Positions 8,275 to 14,989 of a DNA stretch of 19,403 bases are shown one piece after another; the stretch's first letter is position 1, and every line of letters begins with the position of its first letter. Both the position numbers and the translations under genes were made by a program. This stretch comes from an uncultured Flavobacterium sp. (GTDB lineage Bacteria > Bacteroidota > Bacteroidia > Flavobacteriales > Flavobacteriaceae). Under the pieces are notes generated by a model that was not told the DNA's origin, did no database searches, and was given only the letters and a program-made list of their open reading frames with translations. The stretch is taken from NCBI RefSeq assembly GCF_946481155.1, contig NZ_CAMLMK010000056.1, positions 1 to 19,403 on the forward strand, written 5' to 3'.

Positions 8275-8466
8275 ATGAAAAAATTTACAGCAATTTTAGC
8301 AGTGGCATTATTCACATTTTCAATGAATGTAACTGCACAGGAGAAAAAAGCAGCGGGACCGGCTAAAAAAGAAACTACTACTAAAAAAGCAGCTTGCAGC
8401 ACAGAAGAAAAGAAAGCATGTGCATCAGGTGAGAAAAAATCATGTTGTTCAGCTAAGAAAGCATAA
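8275..8466 (+). CDS. Small secreted Lys/Ala/Cys-rich repeat protein of unknown function
   Basis: 63 residues from ATG 8275. An in-frame ATG at 8248 would add nine residues, but the second ATG starts a normal signal peptide (MKKFTAILAVALFTFSMNVT, then AQ) and fits the predicted transcript start better. The mature part is about 41 residues, very rich in Lys and Ala, with four Cys in an 8-residue repeat: CSTEEKKA, CASGEKKS, then CCSAKKA. I do not recognise a characterised family. The regular Cys spacing would allow metal binding or disulphide formation in the periplasm, but that is inference. It has its own -7 element and a terminator, so it looks monocistronic. Small size lowers certainty slightly, but signal peptide, repeat and flanking signals agree. 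Confidence 0.75.
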   Translation: MKKFTAILAVALFTFSMNVTAQEKKAAGPAKKETTTKKAACSTEEKKACASGEKKSCCSAKKA

Positions 8467-8490
8467 TTCTTCCTCAGAAGAAATATTCAG

Positions 8491-8519
8491 GACGTCTCGG
8501 GAAATCGGGACGTTTTTTT
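8491..8519 (+). terminator. Rho-independent terminator after the small Lys/Cys protein
   Basis: Arms ACGTCTCG (8492-8499) and CGGGACGT (8506-8513) pair over 8 bp with one G-T wobble around a 6-nt loop, followed by a run of seven T (8513-8519). Confidence 0.85.
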
Positions 8520-8538
8520 ATTTTATTTTTTCGGAAAA

Positions 8539-8571
8539 AAAATCTTAAATTTATATAAGATTTTAAAAATC
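8539..8571. repeat. Overlapping palindromes upstream of the lipoprotein gene
   Basis: AAAATCTTA (8539-8547) and TAAGATTTT (8556-8564) form a perfect 9-bp inverted repeat with an 8-nt spacer. GATTTT-A-AAAATC (8559-8571) is a second palindrome sharing the right arm. The pair ends 6 nt before the ATG at 8578. It could be an operator or a leader hairpin. No clear TAnnTTTG element was found in this gap. Confidence 0.4.
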
Positions 8572-8577
8572 AACACC

Positions 8578-9042
8578 ATGGAAAAAATAAAAAAAATCTT
8601 AGCTGTAACTTTTTTGCTTGTGGCAGGTTTTGCCTGCGATAATAGTGACGATAGCTCTTCTTCGTCAAACAACAGTCAGACAATAGCGGCAATCCGAAGC
8701 CATGTTTCATCCGGTACATGGCGCATTACTTATTTTTACGATACCGATACTGACGAGACTGCAAATTTTGCCGGATACAATTTTACTTTTGGGGCGGGCA
8801 ATACATTAACGGCGACAAATGGAGCTAATACTTATGTTGGGACCTGGTCGGTAACGGACAGCAACAGTAACGACGACAGTCCGAGCGATGTGCATTTTAA
8901 TGTTGCATTTACAGCTCCGCCGAACTTTGAAGATCTGACAGATGATTGGGAAGTGCTGGAACATACGGCTACTAAAATCCGATTGACCGATGTCAGCGGA
9001 GGAGGTGGCGGAACCGATTTTCTGACTTTCGAAAAAAATTAG
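8578..9042 (+). CDS. Putative surface lipoprotein with Ser/Asp-rich tether (lipocalin-like size)
   Basis: 154 residues. Residues 1-19 are a lipoprotein signal peptide (MEKIKKILAVTFLLVAGFA) with Cys20 as the probable lipidated residue. CDNSDDSSSSS follows, an acidic stretch resembling the lipoprotein export signal known for surface-exposed Bacteroidota lipoproteins. The rest is beta-rich: GTWRITYFYDTDTDETANF, YNFTFGAGNTLTATNGANTY, GTWSVTDSNSNDD, KIRLTDVSG, and a C-terminal DFLTFEKN. This GTW...I-x-x-F plus F-x-F-x-x-x-x-x-L-x-A-x-x-G pattern is common in small flavobacterial lipoproteins of unknown function. It sits between two terminators, so it is a single-gene unit. Function is unknown, and the surface location is inferred from the tether. 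Confidence 0.82.
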   Translation: MEKIKKILAVTFLLVAGFACDNSDDSSSSSNNSQTIAAIRSHVSSGTWRITYFYDTDTDETANFAGYNFTFGAGNTLTATNGANTYVGTWSVTDSNSNDDSPSDVHFNVAFTAPPNFEDLTDDWEVLEHTATKIRLTDVSGGGGGTDFLTFEKN

Positions 9043-9047
9043 CATTC

Positions 9048-9072
9048 AATCAGTCTTCGGACTGATTTTTTT
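9048..9072 (+). terminator. Rho-independent terminator after the lipoprotein gene
   Basis: Perfect 8-bp stem AATCAGTC (9048-9055) / GACTGATT (9060-9067) capped by a stable TTCG tetraloop, followed by T residues to 9072. It lies 5 nt past the stop. Confidence 0.92.
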
Positions 9073-9107
9073 ATTCCCTAAAACCCAAAACTTTGCCCCT
9101 CTGTCAC

Positions 9108-9138
9108 TTTGCGTCTTTGTGACTTTATATTATCTTTG
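9108..9138 (+). promoter_or_regulatory. Full-consensus Bacteroidota promoter for ffh
   Basis: TTTG at 9108-9111, a spacer of exactly 19 bp, then TATCTTTG at 9131-9138. This matches the Bacteroidota -33/-7 consensus TTTG-N19-TAnnTTTG. The ffh ATG lies 23 nt after the -7 element. Confidence 0.85.
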
Positions 9139-9161
9139 CAGCTCATAAAACAAAAACTATC

Positions 9162-10499
9162 ATGTTTGATAATTTAAGCGATAAATTAGACAAAGCCTTC
9201 CATATATTAAAAGGTCACGGAAAAATCACCGAAGTAAACGTTGCCGATACTTTGAAAGAAGTACGCCGCGCCTTATTAGATGCCGACGTTAACTTTAAAA
9301 TTGCCAAAGATTTTACCTCACGCGTAAAAGACAAAGCAATCGGTCAGGATGTATTGACTACGTTACAACCGGGACAGTTAATGGTGAAACTCGTTAAAGA
9401 CGAATTAACCGAATTAATGGGTGGTGACGCTGCCGGGATAAACCTATCAGGAAATCCGTCTGTGATTTTGATGTCGGGTTTACAGGGTTCTGGTAAGACA
9501 ACTTTCTCCGGAAAACTTGCTAATTTCCTTAAAACCAAAAAAGGCAAAAAACCGCTTTTGGTAGCCTGTGATATTTATCGTCCTGCGGCAATCAACCAGT
9601 TGCATGTTGTAGGGGATCAGATTGGTGTTGAAGTTTATTCAGAACCTGAAAATAAAAATGCAGTTTCCATTGCGGAAAACGCGATCAAGCACGCGAAAGC
9701 AAACGGTTTCAATGTAGTGATTGTCGATACGGCCGGTCGTTTAGCGGTTGATGAAGAAATGATGACTGAAATCGCAAATGTTCACAAAGCGATCCAGCCT
9801 CATGAAACGTTATTCGTAGTAGATGCGATGACAGGTCAGGATGCCGTGAATACTGCAAAAGCGTTCAACGACAGATTGAATTTTGACGGAGTAATTTTAA
9901 CGAAATTAGATGGTGATACCCGTGGTGGAGCTGCTATTTCGATTAAATCCGTAGTAAATAAACCAATTAAATTTATTGGTACGGGAGAGAAAATGGAAGC
10001 GATTGACATTTTCTATCCGGCTCGTATGGCGGAACGTATCCTTGGAATGGGAGACGTTGTTTCCTTAGTGGAAAGAGCACAGGAGCAATACGACGAAGAA
10101 GAAGCAAGAAAACTTCAGAAGAAAATCGCAAAGAATGAGTTCGGTTTCGATGATTTCTTAACGCAAATCCAGCAGGTGAAGAAAATGGGTAACATGAAAG
10201 ACCTTGTCGGAATGATCCCGGGAGCAGGAAAAGCCTTGAAAGATGTTGAGATTGAAGACGATGCGTTCAAACATATTGAAGCGATTATCCATTCGATGAC
10301 ACCCGCTGAAAGAACGAAGCCGGCCCTTTTAGATGCTAAACGTAAATTGAGAATTGCCAAAGGTTCCGGAACCGATATCCAACAGGTAAACCAATTGCTG
10401 AAGCAATTCGACCAAATGAGCAAAATGATGAAAATGATGCAGGGAGCAGGAGCAAAGAACATGATGCGAATGATGGGCGGCATGAAAGGAATGAAATAA
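9162..10499 (+). CDS. ffh: Signal recognition particle protein Ffh (SRP54)
   Basis: 445 residues, the usual length. Binds SRP RNA and signal sequences of nascent membrane and secreted proteins and delivers ribosomes to FtsY by a GTP-dependent cycle. Domains: N-terminal four-helix bundle (about 1-95), G domain with P-loop GLQGSGKTT (106-114), DTAGR (189-193) and TKLDGD (247-252), then a methionine-rich M domain (about 300-445). The tail MSKMMKMMQGAGAKNMMRMM carries the hydrophobic Met bristles. Start: ATG 9162, the first in frame after the consensus promoter. It is followed by a terminator before folD, so it is probably expressed mainly alone. Confidence 0.98.
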   Translation: MFDNLSDKLDKAFHILKGHGKITEVNVADTLKEVRRALLDADVNFKIAKDFTSRVKDKAIGQDVLTTLQPGQLMVKLVKDELTELMGGDAAGINLSGNPSVILMSGLQGSGKTTFSGKLANFLKTKKGKKPLLVACDIYRPAAINQLHVVGDQIGVEVYSEPENKNAVSIAENAIKHAKANGFNVVIVDTAGRLAVDEEMMTEIANVHKAIQPHETLFVVDAMTGQDAVNTAKAFNDRLNFDGVILTKLDGDTRGGAAISIKSVVNKPIKFIGTGEKMEAIDIFYPARMAERILGMGDVVSLVERAQEQYDEEEARKLQKKIAKNEFGFDDFLTQIQQVKKMGNMKDLVGMIPGAGKALKDVEIEDDAFKHIEAIIHSMTPAERTKPALLDAKRKLRIAKGSGTDIQQVNQLLKQFDQMSKMMKMMQGAGAKNMMRMMGGMKGMK

Positions 10500-10507
10500 A
10501 AATACAT

Positions 10508-10534
10508 AGACGTGAGCAATCGCGTCTTTTTTTT
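10508..10534 (+). terminator. Rho-independent terminator between ffh and folD
   Basis: AGACGTG (10508-10514) pairs with CGCGTCT (10521-10527) over 7 bp with one G-T wobble, loop AGCAAT, then seven or more T residues to 10534. It ends only 24 nt before the folD start. Confidence 0.8.
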
Positions 10535-10558
10535 AATACTAATTACAACACAAACAGA

Positions 10559-11440
10559 ATGCAACTACTAGACGGAAAAAAAGTATCGGAAGACATTAAA
10601 AATGAAATCGCTGAACAAGTACAGCGTATGAAAGACAATGGTGAAAAAGTGCCGCATCTGGCAGCAATCATTGTTGGAAATGACGGCGCGAGTCTGACGT
10701 ATGTCGGAAGTAAAGTGAAGGCTTGTGAGCGCGTTGGTTTTGAATCGACGCTGATTAAAATGCCAAGCACAACTTCCGAAACCGAATTGCTTAAGAAAAT
10801 CAAAGAGCTGAATGTTAATGATGATATTGACGGATTCATTGTTCAGCTGCCTTTGCCGGATCAAATCGATACACAAGAGGTATTGATGGCTATCGATCCA
10901 AGTAAAGACGTAGATGGTTTTCACCCTGAAAATTTCGGAAAAATGGCTTTGGATATGAGTACGTTTATCCCTGCAACACCTTTCGGGATCCTTGAATTAT
11001 TGGAGCGTTACAATGTTGATACTGCAGGAAAGCATACAGTAGTTATCGGAAGAAGTCATATTGTGGGCCGTCCGATGAGTATTTTAATGGGCCGTAAAGG
11101 TTTCCCCGGAAATTCAACGGTTACTTTAACACACAGCCATACCAAAAACATTACGCAGATTACAAGTCAGGCGGATATTATCATCACCGCTTTAGGTGTT
11201 CCAAACTATCTTAAAGCCGAAATGGTAAAAGATGATGTAGTAGTTATTGATGTGGGAATTACACGTTTAGCGGATGAAACAAATCCAAAAGGATATGTAA
11301 TAACCGGTGATGTGGATTTTGAGAACGTAAGCAAAAAATCGTCTTTCATCACGCCTGTTCCGGGCGGTGTTGGTCCGATGACTATTGCAATGCTATTGAA
11401 AAACACGCTATTGGCAAGAGAACAAAAAAGAGCCAGATAA
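10559..11440 (+). CDS. folD: Bifunctional methylenetetrahydrofolate dehydrogenase / methenyltetrahydrofolate cyclohydrolase
   Basis: 293 residues. Interconverts 5,10-methylene-, 5,10-methenyl- and 10-formyl-tetrahydrofolate in the cytoplasm using NADP(+), supplying one-carbon units for purine and formyl-Met synthesis. Diagnostic motifs: Y48-V-G-S-K52 containing the catalytic lysine (LTYVGSKVKACERVGF), DGFIVQLPLP, PSKDVDGFHPENFGKM, PATPFGILELLERY, the dinucleotide-binding stretch VVIGRSHIVGRPMSILM, and the C-terminal TPVPGGVGPMTIAMLLKNTL. Start: ATG 10559, with the folate-domain N-terminus beginning at once (MQLLDGKKVSEDI). It is followed with zero spacing (TAA-ATG) by a GNAT gene. No TAnnTTTG element is visible between the ffh terminator and this start, so transcription may depend on readthrough or a divergent promoter. 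Confidence 0.97.
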   Translation: MQLLDGKKVSEDIKNEIAEQVQRMKDNGEKVPHLAAIIVGNDGASLTYVGSKVKACERVGFESTLIKMPSTTSETELLKKIKELNVNDDIDGFIVQLPLPDQIDTQEVLMAIDPSKDVDGFHPENFGKMALDMSTFIPATPFGILELLERYNVDTAGKHTVVIGRSHIVGRPMSILMGRKGFPGNSTVTLTHSHTKNITQITSQADIIITALGVPNYLKAEMVKDDVVVIDVGITRLADETNPKGYVITGDVDFENVSKKSSFITPVPGGVGPMTIAMLLKNTLLAREQKRAR

Positions 11441-11932
11441 ATGCAGGTACTTCATGCAGATAAAGACCAACTTCACATTGTACGTGATTTAGCTTATAAA
11501 ATCTGGCCGGATACTTATGGACAAATCCTGTCCGAGGCCCAGTTGGATTATATGCTGGAAAATTTCTATGCGATTCCGTCACTGGAAAATCAAATGGAAA
11601 GCAACCATGTGTTTTTATTAGCGGAAGAAAACGGTATTTTTTATGGATTTGCAGCCTACGAACTAAATTGCCTGAACACCGGAAAAACGAAATTGCATAA
11701 GATTTATGTCTTGCCTGAAACACAGGGGAAAGGCGTAGGGAAATTGCTTTTTAATGCCGTGGAAAATGCCGCGAGACAAGCCGGAAATTCGCATTTATTC
11801 CTTAATGTAAACCGTTATAATATTGCTCAGGAATTTTATAAGCGCCTCGGGTTTGAAATTGTTCTTGAGGAGAATATTGAGATAGGAAGAGGCTATCTTA
11901 TGGAAGATTTCGTCATGGAAAAACCATTATAA
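11441..11932 (+). CDS. GNAT-family N-acetyltransferase
   Basis: 163 residues, the normal size for a single GNAT domain. The acetyl-CoA pyrophosphate-binding motif A is KIYVLPETQGKGVGKLLFNA (Q95-x-x-G-x-G100). It is preceded by strands VFLLAEENGIFYGFAAYEL and followed by motif B (HLFLNVNRYNIAQEFYKRLG, ending in the typical YKRLGF). It transfers an acetyl group from acetyl-CoA to an amine; the acceptor (small molecule, peptide or protein) cannot be told. The ATG directly follows the folD stop, so the two are co-transcribed and probably translationally coupled. A functional link to folate is not implied by the sequence. A strong terminator follows. Confidence 0.9.
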   Translation: MQVLHADKDQLHIVRDLAYKIWPDTYGQILSEAQLDYMLENFYAIPSLENQMESNHVFLLAEENGIFYGFAAYELNCLNTGKTKLHKIYVLPETQGKGVGKLLFNAVENAARQAGNSHLFLNVNRYNIAQEFYKRLGFEIVLEENIEIGRGYLMEDFVMEKPL

Positions 11933-11936
11933 AAAA

Positions 11937-11969
11937 CAAAACCCAGGGAGATCGATTTCCTGGGTTTTG
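11937..11969. terminator. Bidirectional terminator between the GNAT gene and the convergent collar-like operon
   Basis: An 11-bp perfect stem (CAAAACCCAGG 11937-11947 with CCTGGGTTTTG 11959-11969) extends by two more pairs around a 7-nt loop. On the minus strand the stem runs into T-rich sequence (TTTTGTTTTTT), and on the plus strand it ends TTTTGCTTTT. It serves both convergent transcripts. Confidence 0.88.
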
Positions 11970-11986
11970 CTTTTCAAAGGATATAA

Positions 11987-12820
11987 CTACTCTCCTAAAA
12001 AAATGAAGACGTTTGTGACGATATGCTTTGGTGTGGCATTTATTGGAGTTCCCGAACCGCCTGACGGAGCCGTTATGGAATGCGTATGTGCGCCACTGCT
12101 TACTGTCGTAAATAAATTCGCCGGTACAGAATCATTAATACCTACGGTTTCGGTATATAAAGGAACTAATGGAAGCACATTTGTTGCAAGTCCCAATGTT
12201 TTAATTCCGTTATAAGAATCCGAATAATCATGAGTATGACTACCATTAGAACTAGTCGTTGCTGAAAACGAAACGTTCGGCAGATTAGCCTGGCTCAGTG
12301 TCACAGTATTGCTTCCTGAAACTGATCCTTGGGTTTCGGAACCATTGTTGGTTTTTATTAACCGATCGGAAGACAAAGGAAGATTAGTCCCGATTCCTAC
12401 TGCGGTAGCATTATATTGGGCAACTGCAGGCAAACTAGCTATGGTTCGGCCATCCAATAAAAACCATCCTTTGTGATCTGTAGTTTCTAACGAATATTTA
12501 ATATCTCCTAGAGCCAATGTGTTCGGTCCCATAAAATTCCAATTTACCCCATCATTGTAATACAAACCTTCATATACGGAAACAGAGGTTTGGGTAGGAG
12601 AAACTGTAGTATTGTAAGTTATAACTCCTTCAACATGATTTGATAACGGAGCTGGATTATCAATGGCGACCAATTCTAATCGGGTAAGTAAAACTCCTTT
12701 TGTGTCACTATTTATATCCAAAATGGCATTTGAATCTGGTGCATCAGTATTTATTCCAACGCCTTGTGCCTGAATCGTGCAGTAGGTAAGGATGAGTATC
12801 AGCGTAATTATTTTTTTCAT
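11987..12820 (-). CDS. Secreted phage tail-collar-like protein, tandem copy C (last in operon)
   Basis: 277 residues with signal peptide MKKIITLILILTYCTIQAQ (1-19). Residues about 20-100 are the Bacteroidota surface-protein module (GVGINTDAPDSNAILDINS, KGVLLTR, YNDGVNWN). Residues about 105-160 resemble the phage tail-collar domain (GDIKYSLETTDHKGWFLLDG, LPAVAQYNATAVGIGTNLP, DRLIK). Then come TVTLSQANLPN and two HTH motifs at 195-197 and 245-247 (GSHTHDY, GAHTHSI), and the conserved end IVTNVFIFLGE. In phage tail-fibre tips such as T4 gp37, HxH motifs bind iron in a trimeric needle; a similar role here is inference. Its collar part is the most diverged of the three copies. It is separated from copy B by 67 bp with no visible promoter. 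No T9SS sorting domain is seen. Confidence 0.85.
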   Translation of the reverse strand: MKKIITLILILTYCTIQAQGVGINTDAPDSNAILDINSDTKGVLLTRLELVAIDNPAPLSNHVEGVITYNTTVSPTQTSVSVYEGLYYNDGVNWNFMGPNTLALGDIKYSLETTDHKGWFLLDGRTIASLPAVAQYNATAVGIGTNLPLSSDRLIKTNNGSETQGSVSGSNTVTLSQANLPNVSFSATTSSNGSHTHDYSDSYNGIKTLGLATNVLPLVPLYTETVGINDSVPANLFTTVSSGAHTHSITAPSGGSGTPINATPKHIVTNVFIFLGE

Positions 12821-12887
12821 ATCAAGTAAGGTTTAGAGTTGTGTTTGAGGAGGATTCGGTATTATACATTGATATTGATTTTGAAGG

Positions 12888-13727
12888 TTAACTTCCTAAG
12901 TAAACAAAGGTATTAGTTATCAGATGGGCAGTTTTTTCCAACGGAAGGTTGCTTCCGCCTGTGCTTATCGTTCCTGTATGAGTATGAGCCCCACTCGCAG
13001 TAGATGTGGAAGTTGCCGTAGAAACCACATCTGAACCTACATCATTGTTTAAGATACTCAAGACAACACCACTCAAAATTCCTAATAAACCCGTTACAAT
13101 ATTTAGGTCTTCAGGAACACCATGATACCGGTCTGTATAATCATGGGTATGAGCGCCGGAAGAAGCTACTGTTCCGGTAAAAGTTAGATTCGGCAGGTTC
13201 GATTGCGTCAAAACGACTGAATTGTTGCCGCCCACAGTCATTAGACTTTCCGAAGCAGATTTTCCTTTTAAGAACTTATCGGCAGCATCGGGAATAGTAG
13301 CTCCAAATCCTATAGAAGTTGCATTCTGCTGTGCCATTGCAGGTAGTGTGGAAGTATTTCTGCCATCAAGTTTGTACCATCCGTTATGATCTGTGGTCAG
13401 TAAGCTGTGTTTAATATCCCCGATTGTTGTGGAAATAGGTTCCAGTCGTATCCATTTAGTGCCATCATTGTAATAAAAACCAGGAAAAACGGTAGTGTCA
13501 CCAGTGCCGGATTGGGTCGTGTTATAAACAATCATCCCCGCGACATGATTGCTAAGTGGCGCCGGATCTATAGTTTCAACAAGTGACACGCGTGAGATTA
13601 AAACTCCTTTTGTACTACTGCTAATATCCAACGCAGAATCGCTGTTTGGTGTGTCCGTGCCAATTCCAACCTGAGCAAAGACGCCGGAGATAAACATGCA
13701 AAATAAAATAGTAATTATTTTAATCAT
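12888..13727 (-). CDS. Secreted phage tail-collar-like protein, tandem copy B
   Basis: 279 residues, signal peptide MIKIITILFCMFISGVFAQ (1-19). N-terminal module: QVGIGTDTPNSDSALDISSS, KGVLISR, HVAGMIVYNTT, FYYNDGTKWIRL. Collar-like region: GDIKHSLLTTDHNGWYKLDG, LPAMAQQNATSIGFGATIPD, ADKFLKG, then GGNNSVVLTQSNLPN. HTH motifs at 193-195 and 248-250 (GAHTHDY and GAHTHTG). It ends LITNTFVYLGS. The segment between the two HTH motifs (196-247) is hydrophobic and unlike those of the other copies. It starts 17 bp after the stop of copy A, so it is in the same operon. Likely an exported, possibly trimeric, fibre-like surface protein. Partner and ligand are unknown. Confidence 0.85.
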   Translation of the reverse strand: MIKIITILFCMFISGVFAQVGIGTDTPNSDSALDISSSTKGVLISRVSLVETIDPAPLSNHVAGMIVYNTTQSGTGDTTVFPGFYYNDGTKWIRLEPISTTIGDIKHSLLTTDHNGWYKLDGRNTSTLPAMAQQNATSIGFGATIPDAADKFLKGKSASESLMTVGGNNSVVLTQSNLPNLTFTGTVASSGAHTHDYTDRYHGVPEDLNIVTGLLGILSGVVLSILNNDVGSDVVSTATSTSTASGAHTHTGTISTGGSNLPLEKTAHLITNTFVYLGS

Positions 13728-13744
13728 ACTCTAGCGGTTTTTGG

Positions 13745-14554
13745 TTAATATCCGAGATAAATGAAAATGTTTGTAGCAATATACCTTGGCGTTTTGTCAA
13801 CGGCGGTACTAGAACCCCCTGAGTTAAAACTGACTGTATGCGTGTGATCACCACTTGCCTGAGAAGTTTTAGTAGTAGAGTTCATGGATTCTTTAGCTAC
13901 AGATTCCGTATAGAATACCGTAAGTGCTGTAGTAGAAAGTAGTCCTATATTTTCTGTTCCGATATAGCTGTCAACGTCGTGTGTATGTGCGCCGACAGCA
14001 TCTGTTGTACCTGTGAAATCTACATTGGGCAAATTATTCTGAGCAATGGTGAAGGTATGATTACCGCCATAAGATCCTAATGGTTCGGATCCCGTTTTTG
14101 CTTTTAAAAAGCGGTCGGCACCGTCAGGTAGATTGGCAGCGATTCCAATAGCGGTCGCATTGGTCTGTGCAACAGCCGGAAGGGTATCTTTTGCTCTTCC
14201 GTTCAGAAGGTACCATCCTTTATGGTCTGCAGTTGCGAAGCTGTGTTTGATTTCACCGATTTTTATAGTATTCGGGTTGAGTCGTGTCCAGGAAGTCCCG
14301 TCATTGTAATATAAGCCCGGATACACAGTATTGGTTCCGGTTCCGTCCTGTGCTGTGTTGTAAACGACCATTCCGGCCACATGAGAATTCAAAGGGTAGG
14401 TTTGAAGGCTGCTTTTCAGAGCCACTCGGGGTAGTAGTATTCCTTTATCAGCGCTTACGACTTCAAGAATGGAATCGTCGTTTGGAACGGATGTACCAAT
14501 TCCTACTTGAGAATACATACTGCAATAAAACATTAAAAGTAGTAGTTTACGCAT
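13745..14554 (-). CDS. Secreted phage tail-collar-like protein, tandem copy A (first in operon)
   Basis: 269 residues. A short signal peptide (MRKLLLLMFYCSMYSQ, 1-16) is followed at once by VGIGTSVPNDDSILEV. The surface module continues with KGILLPRVALKSSL, HVAGMVVYNTAQDGTG and LYYNDGTSWTRL. The collar-like part is GEIKHSFATADHKGWYLLNG, LPAVAQTNATAIGIAANLPD, ADRFLKAK, then GGNHTFTIAQNNLPN. HTH motifs lie at 190-192 (GAHTHDV) and 237-239 (GDHTHTV), and the end is YIATNIFIYLGY. It is the first gene of the three-gene minus-strand unit, preceded by a long AT-rich region without a recognisable promoter near the start. The phage Collar-family resemblance is by eye and needs a profile search, but paralogy among the three copies is obvious. 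Confidence 0.85.
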   Translation of the reverse strand: MRKLLLLMFYCSMYSQVGIGTSVPNDDSILEVVSADKGILLPRVALKSSLQTYPLNSHVAGMVVYNTAQDGTGTNTVYPGLYYNDGTSWTRLNPNTIKIGEIKHSFATADHKGWYLLNGRAKDTLPAVAQTNATAIGIAANLPDGADRFLKAKTGSEPLGSYGGNHTFTIAQNNLPNVDFTGTTDAVGAHTHDVDSYIGTENIGLLSTTALTVFYTESVAKESMNSTTKTSQASGDHTHTVSFNSGGSSTAVDKTPRYIATNIFIYLGY

Positions 14555-14930
14555 AAATTCAGAATTTTATATTGATAATAAATTTCAACGGGCAATGCTT
14601 TAAACCTTGGCAATTTTATTGTTTTACTCTAAATAGAATTACATATTAATTAGTGTGATGTAAATCTACGGAAAATAAATAATTCATTAACAGGATATTA
14701 CTGATAAAAATACAACTTTAGGCGCATTTGTTGTTGTAAATGCAACAGGTGTATTTTCTTTCAGTGTTAAAATCTATTTATCACTAAAATTCTAAATCAG
14801 ATTTTGGAAATCCTATAAATCAAAATTAAAAAAAAATATTTTTTGTAAGTTATTTTCGACTGATATTAGATGAAAGGAATATAAAATACGATGTCTGACT
14901 TCTTTTGATCTAAATCTTGTCAGAAAGCGC
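14555..14930. other. AT-rich non-coding region upstream of the collar-like operon
   Basis: No plausible reading frame is seen. It presumably holds the promoter and leader of the minus-strand collar-like operon. The only exact minus-strand TAnnTTTG match noted is TAATTTTG at 14821-14828, which would give a leader of about 260 nt. Contents include an imperfect palindrome around 14732-14747. Confidence 0.5.
14732..14747. repeat. Imperfect 16-bp palindrome, possible operator
   Basis: TGTTGTAAATGCAACA has the 5-bp perfect outer arms TGTTG and CAACA. An overlapping inverted repeat GCATTT (14724-14729) / AAATGC (14738-14743) shares this site. Small palindromes are expected by chance in AT-rich DNA, so a regulatory role is only possible. 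Confidence 0.25.
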
Positions 14931-14967
14931 AAAAAAAAATCCAACACTCTGATTATTAATGCTGGAT
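14931..14967 (-). terminator. Rho-independent terminator of rluF
   Basis: Read on the minus strand, TCCAGCA pairs with TGTTGGA (one G-T wobble; plus-strand arms about 14939-14946 and 14960-14967), followed by a run of nine T (complement of 14931-14939). It lies 22 nt past the rluF stop. Confidence 0.75.
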
Positions 14968-14989
14968 GGATTTTTTTAAGAAGTATTTT

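Noticed and set aside
10115..10564. Minus-strand reading frame of 149 codons
   Set aside because: It is antisense to the Ffh M domain; hydrophobic content comes from reversed Met codons (CAT).
11967..12215. Plus-strand reading frame of 82 codons
   Set aside because: It lies antisense to the conserved end of collar-like copy C, has no recognisable motif, and begins within the terminator region.
11987..14554. Prophage remnant
   Set aside because: No capsid, portal, terminase, integrase or lysis genes are visible, and all three collar-like proteins carry signal peptides.
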